From Komagataeibacter rhaeticus (GTDB lineage Bacteria; Pseudomonadota; Alphaproteobacteria; Acetobacterales; Acetobacteraceae), in assembly GCF_003207855.1 (NCBI RefSeq), contig NZ_NKTZ01000006.1, positions 102,324 through 166,323 of the forward strand: a stretch of DNA of 64,000 bases. Reading direction: 5' to 3'. The notes under the pieces are model-generated. The model saw nothing but the letters and a program-made list of their open reading frames with translations. It was not told where the DNA came from and made no database searches. Shown in pieces: positions 37,509-46,772 of this stretch. A program made the position numbers and the translations under genes. The stretch's first letter is position 1; every line of letters begins with the position of its first letter.

Positions 37509-38921
37509 TTATACGGCAGCTTCGGCAAAGATACGGGTCACATCACCCTGCCAGCGGCCATGATAGGCGGCAAGCCACGCTTCGGCCTGGGTCGGGCCGC
37601 CTGCGGCGATTTCATGCAGCGGGGCAAGATAACGGGTCTCGTCATGTCCGGCGCCGTCACGCAGGGCACGGGCACGCAGGCCATCGGTCGCCAGTTCGAT
37701 CATGCGCGCGGCAAGCCCGCGCAACGTTCCGCCCGCCCATGGCGTCTCCAGCCCGGTGCGGGGAACGGCGGCGCGCAGGGCGACGTATTCCTCCCATGCG
37801 TGCTCCTGCACCAGGGCCTCGGCAGCATGCAACGTCGCGTCGTCATACAGGATTCCGGTCCAGAGTGCGGACTGGGCCAGCATCATGGCGGGTGAACCCG
37901 CATCGGCGCCGCGCATTTCAAGGAACTGCTTGAGACGCACATCAGGGAAGGCCGTGGTCAGATGGTCCTCGAAATCCCCTATGGTGGGGCGCACGCCCGG
38001 CAGGCCGGGCAGGTCCGTCCCGTCCAGCCATGCGCGGAAGGAACAGCCCGCCACGTCCACCATCTCGCCGTTGTGCATGATGAAATACATCGGCACGTCC
38101 AGCAGCCAGTCCACATAGCGGGCGAAGCTGAAGCCATCGCGCATGAAAAACAGCGGCATGCCCGCGCGCGCATTGTCGGTATCGGTCCAGACACGCGCGC
38201 GGTTGGACAGGAAGCCGTTGGGCTTGCCCTCATAGAACGGCGAGGACGCGAACAGCGCCGTCGCCACCGGCTGCAGCGCAAGGGAGACGCGCATCTTGCG
38301 CGCCATATCCGCTTCCGACCCGAAATCCAGGTTCACCTGCACGGTACAGGTGCGCAGCATCATGTCCAGCCCCAGCGCGCCCACCCTGGGCATGTAGTTG
38401 CGCATGATGGCGTAGCGGCTCTTGGGCATCCACGGAATATCGGCGCGCGTGGCGGTGGGGTGGAAGCCCAGCGGGGCGAAGCCCAGCCCCAGTTCGGCAC
38501 AGCCGGGGCGGATGGCGCTGAAATGCTGCGCCATTTCCGCCTCGGTCTGGTGCAGGCTGGCCAGCGGCGCGCCGGAAAGCTCGAACTGCCCGCCCGGTTC
38601 CAGCGATATGGAACTGCCTTTTGCATCCGCCCGGCCCTTCAGGCCGATCAGGGCGCCACGGTCAATGATCTCCTCCCACCGCGTGCCACCGTGCTCGGCC
38701 GCCAGGTCACGCAGCAGCGCCTCGATCCCGCGCGGGGCATAGGGGGGCGATGACCATGCCCTGCGCCCGGGGCCTGCGGCATCGGGCTTCACGAAGCCGA
38801 ATTTTTCATGTTCCGTGCCGATCCGCCATTCCGACCGGGGGCGTGCGCCCGCGGCCAGTATGCCGACCATCTGGTCGAAAGATTCGATTACGTTTGAATT
38901 ATGCGCGCCGGGATTCGACAT
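37509..38921 (-). CDS. gshA: Glutamate-cysteine ligase (GCS2 family)
   Basis: 470 residues. First step of glutathione synthesis, joining glutamate and cysteine. Motifs are WRIGTEHEKFGF near the N-terminus, SLEPGGQFELSGAP, MLRTCTVQVNLDFG and SNRARVWTDTD. Together these mark the plant-like GCS2 type usual in alphaproteobacteria. ATG 38921 was chosen because upstream residues fall outside the family; the ribosome binding site is weak. It is 88 bases downstream of rsmE on the same strand. gshB is not in the window. Confidence 0.93.
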   Translation of the reverse strand: MSNPGAHNSNVIESFDQMVGILAAGARPRSEWRIGTEHEKFGFVKPDAAGPGRRAWSSPPYAPRGIEALLRDLAAEHGGTRWEEIIDRGALIGLKGRADAKGSSISLEPGGQFELSGAPLASLHQTEAEMAQHFSAIRPGCAELGLGFAPLGFHPTATRADIPWMPKSRYAIMRNYMPRVGALGLDMMLRTCTVQVNLDFGSEADMARKMRVSLALQPVATALFASSPFYEGKPNGFLSNRARVWTDTDNARAGMPLFFMRDGFSFARYVDWLLDVPMYFIMHNGEMVDVAGCSFRAWLDGTDLPGLPGVRPTIGDFEDHLTTAFPDVRLKQFLEMRGADAGSPAMMLAQSALWTGILYDDATLHAAEALVQEHAWEEYVALRAAVPRTGLETPWAGGTLRGLAARMIELATDGLRARALRDGAGHDETRYLAPLHEIAAGGPTQAEAWLAAYHGRWQGDVTRIFAEAAV

Positions 38922-39008
38922 GGCGGGGGCAGTATCCTCATGACAGTCAGAATTCAGATTGATGCCGGCGACAGGCGGAGCGCGCATGCCGGATGAAAAC
39001 GGAATGAT

Positions 39009-39749
39009 TTACGAACCTGCATCACATACGGCCTTGAGGCCAGCCCCGACAAGAGCCAGGGCGGCGGCGGCGGCGGTATCCGCCCGCAGCACCAGGCTTC
39101 CCAGCGAGACGGGGCGCACGAACGCGCGCGCGCGCAGCATGTCCTGCTCGCGCGCGGAAAAGCCGCCTTCCGGCCCGATCAGGACACAGTCCCCCGCCTG
39201 TGCCGGAGCGGCCATGGGCCGGGGCATGCTGCGCTCAAGGGCCGCGAACAGGCTGATCCCTTCGGGCCACTGCGCCAGCAGGGTGACCAGCGGCACCAGC
39301 GGGTCGATGCCGGGTACGTCCAGCCGTTCGCACTGTTCGGCGGCTTCACGGGCAATGCTTTCCAGCCGGGCGGCGTTAAGGCGGTGGGTGTTCGTGCGCT
39401 CGGTCACCACGGGACAGAAACGCGTCACCCCCAGTTCGGTGCCCATGCGGATGACCGTTTCCGTCGCATCGCGCTTGAGGGGGGCAAACAGCAGGCCCAG
39501 TCCCACCGTTGCCTCGGGCGCGCGAGTCCGCTCCACCAGCCGGATCTGGCAGCGCTCACGGCGCAGGTGGTCGATCACGCCCTGCCACTGCCCGTCACGC
39601 GCATTGAAAACCGCCACTTCCCCGCCGGCCTGCTGGCGCAGCACCGCGCCCAGGTAATGGGCCTGCCCCGGTTCCAGTTCGAGCATGCCCCCCGCAACCA
39701 TGGGCGCGGTGGTGTCGGGCGGGATGAACAGTCGCGGGCAGTCCCTCAT
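39009..39749 (-). CDS. rsmE: 16S rRNA (uracil-1498-N3)-methyltransferase
   Basis: 246 residues from ATG 39749 (an in-frame ATG at 39779 adds 10). The N-terminal PUA-like part starts CPRLFIPP. The SPOUT knot carries VLIGPEGGFSAREQDML and SLGSLVLRADTAAAAAL. It modifies U1498 of 16S rRNA. RLFIPP near the N-terminus matches the family best with the shorter start. It is divergent from ubiA, with 158 bases between. Confidence 0.92.
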   Translation of the reverse strand: MRDCPRLFIPPDTTAPMVAGGMLELEPGQAHYLGAVLRQQAGGEVAVFNARDGQWQGVIDHLRRERCQIRLVERTRAPEATVGLGLLFAPLKRDATETVIRMGTELGVTRFCPVVTERTNTHRLNAARLESIAREAAEQCERLDVPGIDPLVPLVTLLAQWPEGISLFAALERSMPRPMAAPAQAGDCVLIGPEGGFSAREQDMLRARAFVRPVSLGSLVLRADTAAAAALALVGAGLKAVCDAGS

Positions 39750-39907
39750 GCCTGGTGGTAACCTTTCGCTGTCTTGCATGGCCGTGGCCGGTCTTGACCC
39801 GGCGGGGCCTTCCGGCCCATCTGTTCGCCATTAGCAGCCACGGGGCGCGCCGTCACCGGCAAAGGCGGCCCTGCGGGCGGCATGCATTCACGCCAAGGAG
39901 TTGCGGC

Positions 39908-40825
39908 ATGGACCAGCCTGTACCCCATACGGACATCCGGGCCGATGGCTGGATCGGCCGCCTGCCCCCCCGCCTGCGGCCCTATGCGCTGCTGGCGCGG
40001 CTGGACCGGCCCATTGGCACGTGGCTGCTGTTCCTGCCCGGTATATGGGGCATCCTGCTGCCTGACCATGTGCCCGCCCGCCAGCGCCTGTTCCTGATCG
40101 TGCTGTTCGGCATCGGCAGCGTGGTGATGCGGGGCGCGGGCTGCGTGGTCAATGACATGTGGGACCGTGACATCGACCGCCAGGTTGCCCGCACGGCAGG
40201 CCGTCCGCTGGCCTCGGGTGCGCTGTCGATGCGGGAGGCGGCGCTGTTCCTGGCCGCCCTGCTGCTGGTCGGGTTCAATATCCTGATGAACCTCAATCCC
40301 CTGTCGCAGATACTGGGGGCGTCCTCGCTGATCCTGGTGGGGCTGTATCCGCTGGCCAAGCGGGTGACGTGGTGGCCGCAGCTGGTCATGGGGTTCACCT
40401 TCGGCTTTGGCGCCCCGCTGGGTTACGCGGCGGCGGCGGACCGGGTCGATGCGGCGCTGTGCGCGCTGTATGCGGCCACCATTGTCTGGCAGCTGGGGTT
40501 CGATACGATCTACGGCTTTCAGGACATGGAGGATGACGCCCGCATTGGCGTGCGCTCCACCTCCCGCCTCATGGCAGGCCATGCGCGGCTGTTCGTGGGG
40601 GCGTGCTACGCACTGACCCTGCTCGGGCTGGGGGTGGCGGGCCTGCTGGCCCGTACGGGCGCGGGCTTCTGGTACCTGCTGCCCCTGCCCGCCGCGCTGC
40701 TGGGCTGGCAGGTCAGCAGGCTGGATGAACGCGACCCGGCAGGCTGCCTGCGCCTGTTCCGCTTCAACCGCGAAACCGGGCTTGCCATAGCGCTCACCCT
40801 GCTGGCGGGTCTCCTTACGCGCTGA
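39908..40825 (+). CDS. ubiA: 4-hydroxybenzoate polyprenyltransferase
   Basis: 305 residues with 8-9 hydrophobic helices. It prenylates 4-hydroxybenzoate in ubiquinone synthesis. The two aspartate motifs for Mg-diphosphate are NDMWDRDIDRQVART and YGFQDMEDDARIG. AAGGAG lies 7 bases before ATG 39908. Ubiquinone is the electron acceptor of the periplasmic oxidases of acetic acid bacteria. It overlaps the converging hydrolase gene by 11 bases. Confidence 0.94.
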   Translation: MDQPVPHTDIRADGWIGRLPPRLRPYALLARLDRPIGTWLLFLPGIWGILLPDHVPARQRLFLIVLFGIGSVVMRGAGCVVNDMWDRDIDRQVARTAGRPLASGALSMREAALFLAALLLVGFNILMNLNPLSQILGASSLILVGLYPLAKRVTWWPQLVMGFTFGFGAPLGYAAAADRVDAALCALYAATIVWQLGFDTIYGFQDMEDDARIGVRSTSRLMAGHARLFVGACYALTLLGLGVAGLLARTGAGFWYLLPLPAALLGWQVSRLDERDPAGCLRLFRFNRETGLAIALTLLAGLLTR

Positions 40826-41597
40826 TGTGCAGGACCCGGCCCAGAAAATTACGGGTCAGGTCCATGCACTGAAGGAACAGGGCCGCGTCGAACCGATGCC
40901 CTTCATCGCGCAGGAAGGCGTGCTGGGCATTGAATTCGTGCCACTCATAAGTGCACTGCGCCGCCTCCAGCGCCTCGCGGATCATCTGCCGCCCGGCAAA
41001 GGGCACATGCGGGTCCTGCCTGCCCCAGACCATCAGCGCCTCACCACGCAATTCCCCCACGCGGGCCAGCGTGTCATCCTGCCTGCCCTGCCCCAGCGTG
41101 CGGGAATGGATATCGGTGGCGTAGAAGCACACCGTCCCTTTCACCCGTGGGTCCAGCGCCGCGCGGAATGCCAGATGCCCGCCCAGGCACACCCCCATCG
41201 TGGCCAGCGCGCCGGTGCAGTGGGGGCTTGCCGCCAGCCAGTCCAGCGCCGCGCGGGCATCGCCATCATATCCCCCCAGCGGCTTCTCGAATTTCAGGAA
41301 ATTGCCCCGGTCCGTGCCCGGCTTGTCATAGGCCAGCACCGTGCCCGCCGGTTCGTATTCATGATAGACCTCGGGCACGCACACCACATGGCCCTGCCCC
41401 GCCATCATGGCCGCCAGCCGGCGGATGGGGGCCGTGACCTGATAGATCTCGGAAAAGAGTACGATACCGGGAAAACGCCCCGCCACCGCCGGGCGGAAAA
41501 CATGCATCCGCATCATGCCAGATGGTGTGGGGATATCGGCGGTCTCATGCGTGTGGATGATCACGAAGCGGCTCCTGCCCATGCGCAAAAAAGCCAT
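40815..41597 (-). CDS. Dienelactone hydrolase family protein
   Basis: 260 residues with an alpha/beta-hydrolase fold. The nucleophile elbow is GVCLGGHLAF (Cys, as in dienelactone hydrolases). The acid is probably in GRQDPHV, and the His is in NAQHAF. No signal peptide is present. The substrate is unknown, as most members are generic carboxymethylenebutenolidase-like esterases. The last 11 bases overlap ubiA in convergent arrangement. The start could be a later codon, because the first residues MAFLRMGRSRF look atypical. Confidence 0.88.
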   Translation of the reverse strand: MAFLRMGRSRFVIIHTHETADIPTPSGMMRMHVFRPAVAGRFPGIVLFSEIYQVTAPIRRLAAMMAGQGHVVCVPEVYHEYEPAGTVLAYDKPGTDRGNFLKFEKPLGGYDGDARAALDWLAASPHCTGALATMGVCLGGHLAFRAALDPRVKGTVCFYATDIHSRTLGQGRQDDTLARVGELRGEALMVWGRQDPHVPFAGRQMIREALEAAQCTYEWHEFNAQHAFLRDEGHRFDAALFLQCMDLTRNFLGRVLHISA

Positions 41598-41648
41598 GAT
41601 AGCAGCGTTGGGTAGAACCCGGCGAGAGGGGATGGTCCGGGCTTTTTT

Positions 41649-41692
41649 GTAATATCATGACCGGAAATGAAGTAATTTTGTTCGGATATTAC
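41649..41692. promoter_or_regulatory. Inverted repeat upstream of gntP, candidate operator
   Basis: Perfect 8-bp arms GTAATATC and GATATTAC are separated by 28 bases in the gap between the divergent hydrolase and gluconate permease genes. They lie just upstream of a possible promoter at 41713-41742. The layout suggests a repressor that binds two half-sites. No regulator gene is in the neighbourhood. Confidence 0.4.
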
Positions 41693-41712
41693 GCAAAAAA
41701 TAGCTTCATGCG

Positions 41713-41742
41713 TTGACATCTCCCACTGCCACCGGCCTGTAT
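41713..41742 (+). promoter_or_regulatory. Possible sigma-70 promoter for gntP
   Basis: TTGACA (41713-41718), 18 bases, then CTGTAT. A start of transcription near 41750 would leave the ATG at 41771 as the translation start. Prediction by eye. Confidence 0.35.
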
Positions 41743-41770
41743 GGGCCATGAATTTATTACAGAAACCGTG

Positions 41771-43114
41771 ATGTCATCCCTGTTTGCCCTCTCCCTTGCC
41801 ACGCTGGCCATTGTCTCTGTCGTGGTGCTGATCGCCCGCTTCCGGATCAACCCGTTCATCGTGCTGTTCGCGGTGTCGCTGGCGCTTGCGCTGGGGGCGG
41901 GCATGCCGCCGCAGAAGGCCATCGCCTCGTTCGAGGCCGGGGCGGGACGGGTACTGGGGCATGTGGCCACCGTCATCGCGCTGGGCACCATGCTGGGCAA
42001 GATGCTGGCGGAATCGGGCGGGGCCGACCGGATCGCGCTGACCATCACCAACCTGACCGGCAGGAAGCGCGTAAGCTGGGCCATGATGGTGATCGGGCTG
42101 CTGGTGGGGCTGCCGGTTTTCTTTGAAGTCGGGTTCGTGCTGCTCATACCGCTGGCCTTCACGCTGGCGCGGCGGACCAATACCCCGCTTTTGCTGCTGG
42201 CGCTGCCCATGGGGGCGGCGCTGTCAGTCACCCATGCCATGATCCCGCCGCATCCGGCCACCCTGCTTGCCCTGTCGGCCTATCATGCCGATATCGGGCG
42301 GACGATCCTGTGGGGCATCGTGATCGGCACGCCGGTGGCCGCCCTGGCCGGGCCGGTCTACGCACGCTTCATCGCGGGCCGGATCGGGCCGGTCCAGCCA
42401 TCGGCGCTGGAAGCGCAGTTCGTCCAGCACGAGCCGCCGCAGAACATGCCGGGTTTTGTCATTACGGTGCTGACCATCCTCTCCCCCGTCGTGCTGATGC
42501 TGGTGGGATCGGTTGCGGATATGGTGGCCGCACCCCGTACACCGCTCAGCAACGCGCTGCATTTCATTGGCAATACCGATATCGCGCTCGCACTGGCCAC
42601 CCTGCTGTCCTTCCAGGTCTTTGGCCTGTCACGCGGGTTCAGCCGGGAGACGATCCTCAAATTCACCAATGACTGCCTGGCCCCGACCGCGCTGATCATG
42701 CTGCTGGTGGGCGCGGGCGGCGGCTTTGGGCAGGAACTGGTGGATAGTGGCGTGTCATCCGCCATTACCGACCTGGCGGTGGGCGCGCATGTGCCGCTGC
42801 TGGTACTGGCATGGCTGCTGGCGGTGGTGGTGCGGGTGGCCACCGGGTCTGCCACGGTGGCCATGAGCACGGCGGCGGGCATTGTGGGCCCGATCCTGCT
42901 GCGCACGCATGGCGCATCGCCCGAACTCATGGTGATCGTGACGGGGGCCGGGTCGGTGGCACTCGGGCCGCTCAATGATGCGGGCTTCTGGCAGATCAAG
43001 GAATATCTTGGCCTGTCCGTTGGCCAGACCATCAAGACATGGTCGGTTATCGAGACGCTGATTGCCGTGCTGGGTCTGGGTTTTGCGCTGCTGCTGTCGC
43101 TGTTTGTCGGGTAG
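41771..43114 (+). CDS. gntP: GntP-family gluconate:H+ symporter
   Basis: 447 residues and about 12-14 membrane segments. Landmarks are FRINPFIVLF, GTMLGKMLAESGGADRIA, GLPVFFEVGFVLLIPLAFT, HAMIPPHPA and VRVATGSATVAM. These are typical of gluconate permeases (GntP/GntT). ATG 41771 aligns with the usual start; an in-frame ATG at 41741 would lie upstream of the likely transcription start. Gluconate is a main oxidation product of glucose in acetic acid bacteria, so uptake makes physiological sense. Related members carry other sugar acids. Confidence 0.9.
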   Translation: MSSLFALSLATLAIVSVVVLIARFRINPFIVLFAVSLALALGAGMPPQKAIASFEAGAGRVLGHVATVIALGTMLGKMLAESGGADRIALTITNLTGRKRVSWAMMVIGLLVGLPVFFEVGFVLLIPLAFTLARRTNTPLLLLALPMGAALSVTHAMIPPHPATLLALSAYHADIGRTILWGIVIGTPVAALAGPVYARFIAGRIGPVQPSALEAQFVQHEPPQNMPGFVITVLTILSPVVLMLVGSVADMVAAPRTPLSNALHFIGNTDIALALATLLSFQVFGLSRGFSRETILKFTNDCLAPTALIMLLVGAGGGFGQELVDSGVSSAITDLAVGAHVPLLVLAWLLAVVVRVATGSATVAMSTAAGIVGPILLRTHGASPELMVIVTGAGSVALGPLNDAGFWQIKEYLGLSVGQTIKTWSVIETLIAVLGLGFALLLSLFVG

Positions 43115-43126
43115 GCAAAGGGAATG

Positions 43127-43208
43127 AACGTTTCCGGGTGCTGCCTTTTTTCAAAAAAGCGGTGTTTTGCTGAAGCTTCCTGAAAAAAGCTTCACCAAAA
43201 GCTTCTTT
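43127..43208 (+). repeat. Dispersed 3'-end repeat, copy F
   Basis: The only copy in plus orientation, directly after the plus-strand gntP stop: AACGTTTCCGGGTGCTGCC, TTTTTTCAAAAAAGCGG, GTTTTGCTGAAGCTTCCTG. A perfect second hairpin at 43171-43194 (TGAAGCTT/AAGCTTCA, loop of 8) follows. The switch in orientation with the gene's strand is what shows that direction is locked to the upstream gene. Confidence 0.75.
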
Positions 43209-43216
43209 CCGGTCTT

Positions 43217-43807
43217 TCAGGCCGTACGCTGCGCCAGCAGTTCCGTACTGGCGACATGGCCGATCCCCTCCGCGTCCAGTGCCGCCAGTATGGCGTGGGG
43301 GGCCTGTGCCACGGCACGGCAGGCATCATGCAGCACCATGGTGTCAAACCCGGCCTGCCGTGCATCGCGCGCGGTATGGGTCACACAGTAATCCAGCGCG
43401 ACACCTGCCACGAAAACGCGCGTGATCCCCCGCTCCTTCAGCAGGGCCGCCAGTCCGGTACGATGCTGCCCGGCATTATCGGCAAAGGCGGAATAGCTGT
43501 CGATGGCGGGGTCCAGCCCCTTGCGCAGCAGCACACCGATCGTATCCTGTTCAAGGCCGGGCGCAAGATCGGCCCCCCGGCTGCCCGCCACGCAGTGCAC
43601 GGGCCACGGGCCGCCCCGTGTGGCAAAGGAAACATGATCCGCCGGGTGCCAGTCCTGGCTTGCCACCACTGCGCCAAAAGGCAGCCGGCCTAGCCGGTTT
43701 ATCAGCGGCACAAGCGCGTCCGCCCCCGGCACGGCCAGCGCGCCACCGGGCAGGAAGTCAACCTGCATGTCAATAATCAGCAGGGCATCGGTGCGGGTTA
43801 TGGCCAT
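43217..43807 (-). CDS. pncA: Nicotinamidase
   Basis: 196 residues of the isochorismatase-like hydrolase fold. The catalytic triad is the Asp in IIDMQVDF (about 13), a Lys in LLRKGLDP and the Cys in LDYCVTHTA (about 140). Metal ligands lie in SQDWHPADH. PncA converts nicotinamide to nicotinic acid for NAD recycling. The ending is normal. It converges on gntP with copy F between them. Confidence 0.93.
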   Translation of the reverse strand: MAITRTDALLIIDMQVDFLPGGALAVPGADALVPLINRLGRLPFGAVVASQDWHPADHVSFATRGGPWPVHCVAGSRGADLAPGLEQDTIGVLLRKGLDPAIDSYSAFADNAGQHRTGLAALLKERGITRVFVAGVALDYCVTHTARDARQAGFDTMVLHDACRAVAQAPHAILAALDAEGIGHVASTELLAQRTA

Positions 43808-43911
43808 CCTGCATCCTTCGCCCTGCCGGCATCATCCCTGCCTATGGCGGGGCCACGGGCGGCGGGTCGATTCCGGTCAGGGCGCGCATCGTGCATGGTG
43901 GCCGCTATGCC

Positions 43912-45342
43912 TCAGCTTTTTGCGTAAGGGTTGCTGGACGCGCGCAGCAGCAGGCGGATGGGCGTGCCGGGCAGGTCGAACGTCTCGCGCAGGCCATTGA
44001 CCAGATAACGCTGGTAATCCTCGGGCAACTGGTCGGTACGGGTGCCGAACACGATGAAGGTGGGCGGCCGGGACTTGGCCTGCGTGATGTAGCGCAGCTT
44101 GAGCCGGCGTCCATCAACCAGCGGTGGCGGATGGCGCTCGATCATCATCTCGAACCAGCGGTTGAGCGCGCCGGTGGCCACGCGGCGGTTCCAGACCTCA
44201 TACGCCCGCCGCACGGTCGGCAGCAGCTTGTTGATGCCCGCCCCCGTCAGCGCCGAGAACGCCACGACCGGAATGCCACGCATCTGGGCCAGTGACATCT
44301 CGATCCGGTCACGGATGGCCTGGCGGGTATCTGCCCGGTCCTCCACCGCATCCCACTTGTTCAGCGCCAGCACGCAGCACCGGCCCTCACGCTCGATCAG
44401 GCGGGCGATCTGAAGGTCCTGCTCATGCACGCCCAATGTTGCATCCAGCACCAGAATGACGACTTCCGCCATCTTCAGCGCCTCGATGGAGGCGGAGACG
44501 GACATCTTCTCCAGTGTCTCGTCAATACGGGCCTTGCGACGCAGCCCCGCCGTATCGACCAGCTGGATCGGGCCTTCGTCATCACTGAGCATGACGGCAA
44601 TGGAATCGCGCGTAAGCCCCGGCTCGGGGCCGGTAATCATCCGCTCCTCGCCCAGCAGGCGATTGAGCAGCGTGGACTTGCCCGCGTTGGGCCGCCCCAC
44701 AATGGCCAGGCGCAGCGGGCCGGGGGGGCGGACATCCTCTTCCTCGCCTTCCGCCGCCTCGGCCTGCTCACGGCGCAGGCGGCGGGTATTCTTCTGGACC
44801 GGCGGCGCATCGGTGGGCGGCAGGCGGTCCACGATCTCCGCCATCAGGTCGGCCACCCCTTCCCCATGCTCGGCGGAGATGGCCAGCGGCGCGCCCAGCC
44901 CGAGCGAGAACGCCTCCATCGCAGCCGCAGCCCCCTGCCTGCCCTCCGCCTTGTTGGCGATCAGCAGGACCGGGCGGCCCTGCCGGCGCAGCCAGTTGGC
45001 GAAATGCTGGTCAGCGGGCGTAATGCCGCTGCGCGCGTCAATGCAGAACAGCACAAGGTCCGCATGCGCCACCGCCGATTCGGAAGATGCCCGCATCCGC
45101 CCGTACAGCGTGTCGGGGGCCGCTTCCTCCAGCCCCGCCGTGTCGATGATGCGGATATTGCGGCCACGCACCGTGGCCTGGCCTTCCTTGCGGTCGCGGG
45201 TGACACCCGGCGTATCGGCCACAAGCGCCTGCCTGCGCCCGACAAGCCGGTTGAAAATGGTCGACTTGCCGACATTCGGCCTGCCCGCGATCACGACAAC
45301 CGGCAGCGCATCCACTGGCGCGGATGGAAAAGATGAACTCAC
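43912..45342 (-). CDS. der: Ribosome biogenesis GTPase Der (EngA)
   Basis: 476 residues with two GTPase domains in tandem. GRPNVGKST lies near residue 19 and GRPNAGKST near 216, each with DTPG/DTAG and NKxD motifs (NKAEG in the first, NKWD in the second). A C-terminal KH-like domain follows. An acidic, charged linker of about 20 residues lies between the domains. Der acts in 50S assembly. It is the last gene of the conserved yfgM-bamB-der block, 16 bases after bamB. Confidence 0.97.
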   Translation of the reverse strand: MSSSFPSAPVDALPVVVIAGRPNVGKSTIFNRLVGRRQALVADTPGVTRDRKEGQATVRGRNIRIIDTAGLEEAAPDTLYGRMRASSESAVAHADLVLFCIDARSGITPADQHFANWLRRQGRPVLLIANKAEGRQGAAAAMEAFSLGLGAPLAISAEHGEGVADLMAEIVDRLPPTDAPPVQKNTRRLRREQAEAAEGEEEDVRPPGPLRLAIVGRPNAGKSTLLNRLLGEERMITGPEPGLTRDSIAVMLSDDEGPIQLVDTAGLRRKARIDETLEKMSVSASIEALKMAEVVILVLDATLGVHEQDLQIARLIEREGRCCVLALNKWDAVEDRADTRQAIRDRIEMSLAQMRGIPVVAFSALTGAGINKLLPTVRRAYEVWNRRVATGALNRWFEMMIERHPPPLVDGRRLKLRYITQAKSRPPTFIVFGTRTDQLPEDYQRYLVNGLRETFDLPGTPIRLLLRASSNPYAKS

Positions 45343-45358
45343 TGCGGCAACTTTCTTT

Positions 45359-46732
45359 TTAGCTATAGGCCAGAAGATAGCCCTTATTATCCATGAGCAA
45401 CAGCGTATTATCGACCACGATCGGTGCTGTCGTCACTTCCGATGGCAATGTGTGCAGCGATTCTATGTGCCCCTGGGCCGGATCGACAATCACCACGCCG
45501 TTGTCCTTGAAGCTGGAGATGCACACCAGCTTGCCACCCGCCAGGATGGGGCCGTTCCATACGATGCCCCGCTTCTGCTTGTCGGAATTCTCGTACTGGC
45601 GCAACTGCGTGATCCAGCGCACATGGCCCGAAAGCCGGTCAATGCAGGCCAGCTGTTCATCCATGGACAGCAGGAATATCCAGTCCCCGCTCACCAGCGG
45701 CGTGTTCTGGCCCGAAATGCCGCGCTCCCACAGCCTGCGGCCCGAACGCATGTCAATCGCGACCAGGACCGAGCCGGTGCTTATGGCATAGGCCGTGCCG
45801 TCAACAATGACCGGCATGCCATGCACACAGGAAAAATCGATCAGTGCCTGCTGGCCATTGGTGCTGCCCAGCGTATCGGCCCAGACCACCTCGCCACCTT
45901 CGGCACGCAGCGCCACCAAGTCACCCGACCCGAATCCCGCCAGTACCACGCCATCGGCCACGGCCGGGGCGGGCTGGCCGTATATCACCGTATCGGCGCT
46001 GGTCGCGGCATAGGTCCACAATATGTTGCCGTTCCCGGCATCCAGGCAGTACAGGTGCTCGTTGATCGTGCCGAAGAACAGGCGGCCATTGGCAATGGTG
46101 GGGGCGGAACGGCCGGGTGTCTGGATGTTGACGCGCCATTTCAGCTTGCCGGTCGCGGCATCAAGCGCCAGCGCCTGCCCGATCCCGTCCACGACGTAAA
46201 GCGTGTCCCCATCCACGCTCAGGCCACCGCCAAGATTGCTGGACAGCATCTTGCGCGGCTTGGGGTTGTATTCCCACAGCTTGTGCATGGCGGGCCAGCG
46301 ATAGGCCCGGATCACACCCTGCGCATCCGCCACGAAAATGCGGCCGTTCTGCACCACCGGTGTCGCCTGGATCACGCCACGCCCGCTATCGCCAAGGGCG
46401 ACGTAGAACAGGAATTCCGGCTCCGAATTGCCTGCGCCAATATCATGCGTCCACAGATGGTTCATGCTGCCACGCCAGGCAATGTCCACCGCCCTGTGGT
46501 CGGGCGTGATGCCCGATTGCGGCCATGCGTTCACCGCCGTGGGCGCGGGCACGCTTACGGCCTGCGTCTCGTCCGGGTCCACCGTCAGGCCGGCCACGGT
46601 ATGCAGCACGTCGGAACGGTGGCCGATCAGCAGCGGCTTCTTCTTCGGGCCACTGGAACAGGCGGCCAGGGCCGGCAGCAGCGCCGCCCCCGCACCAAGA
46701 AGCGCGTGACGGCGGCTCAGGACTGGTTTCAT
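45359..46732 (-). CDS. bamB: Outer membrane protein assembly factor BamB (PQQ-like beta-propeller lipoprotein)
   Basis: 457 residues. The signal SRRHALLGAGAALLPALAAC has a lipobox Cys at about residue 26 and, unusually, twin arginines just before the hydrophobic stretch. The rest is an eight-bladed beta-propeller of PQQ-type repeats (GKLKWRVNIQTPG, GNILWTYAA, GHVRWITQL). BamB is the scaffold lipoprotein of the BAM complex that inserts outer-membrane proteins. AGGA lies a few bases before ATG 46732. Gene order yfgM-bamB-der matches that of gammaproteobacteria. Confidence 0.9.
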   Translation of the reverse strand: MKPVLSRRHALLGAGAALLPALAACSSGPKKKPLLIGHRSDVLHTVAGLTVDPDETQAVSVPAPTAVNAWPQSGITPDHRAVDIAWRGSMNHLWTHDIGAGNSEPEFLFYVALGDSGRGVIQATPVVQNGRIFVADAQGVIRAYRWPAMHKLWEYNPKPRKMLSSNLGGGLSVDGDTLYVVDGIGQALALDAATGKLKWRVNIQTPGRSAPTIANGRLFFGTINEHLYCLDAGNGNILWTYAATSADTVIYGQPAPAVADGVVLAGFGSGDLVALRAEGGEVVWADTLGSTNGQQALIDFSCVHGMPVIVDGTAYAISTGSVLVAIDMRSGRRLWERGISGQNTPLVSGDWIFLLSMDEQLACIDRLSGHVRWITQLRQYENSDKQKRGIVWNGPILAGGKLVCISSFKDNGVVIVDPAQGHIESLHTLPSEVTTAPIVVDNTLLLMDNKGYLLAYS

Positions 46733-46772
46733 GGTTTTCCTGTCTGTGGGCATGGGGGTGCCGGGGGTCGGG

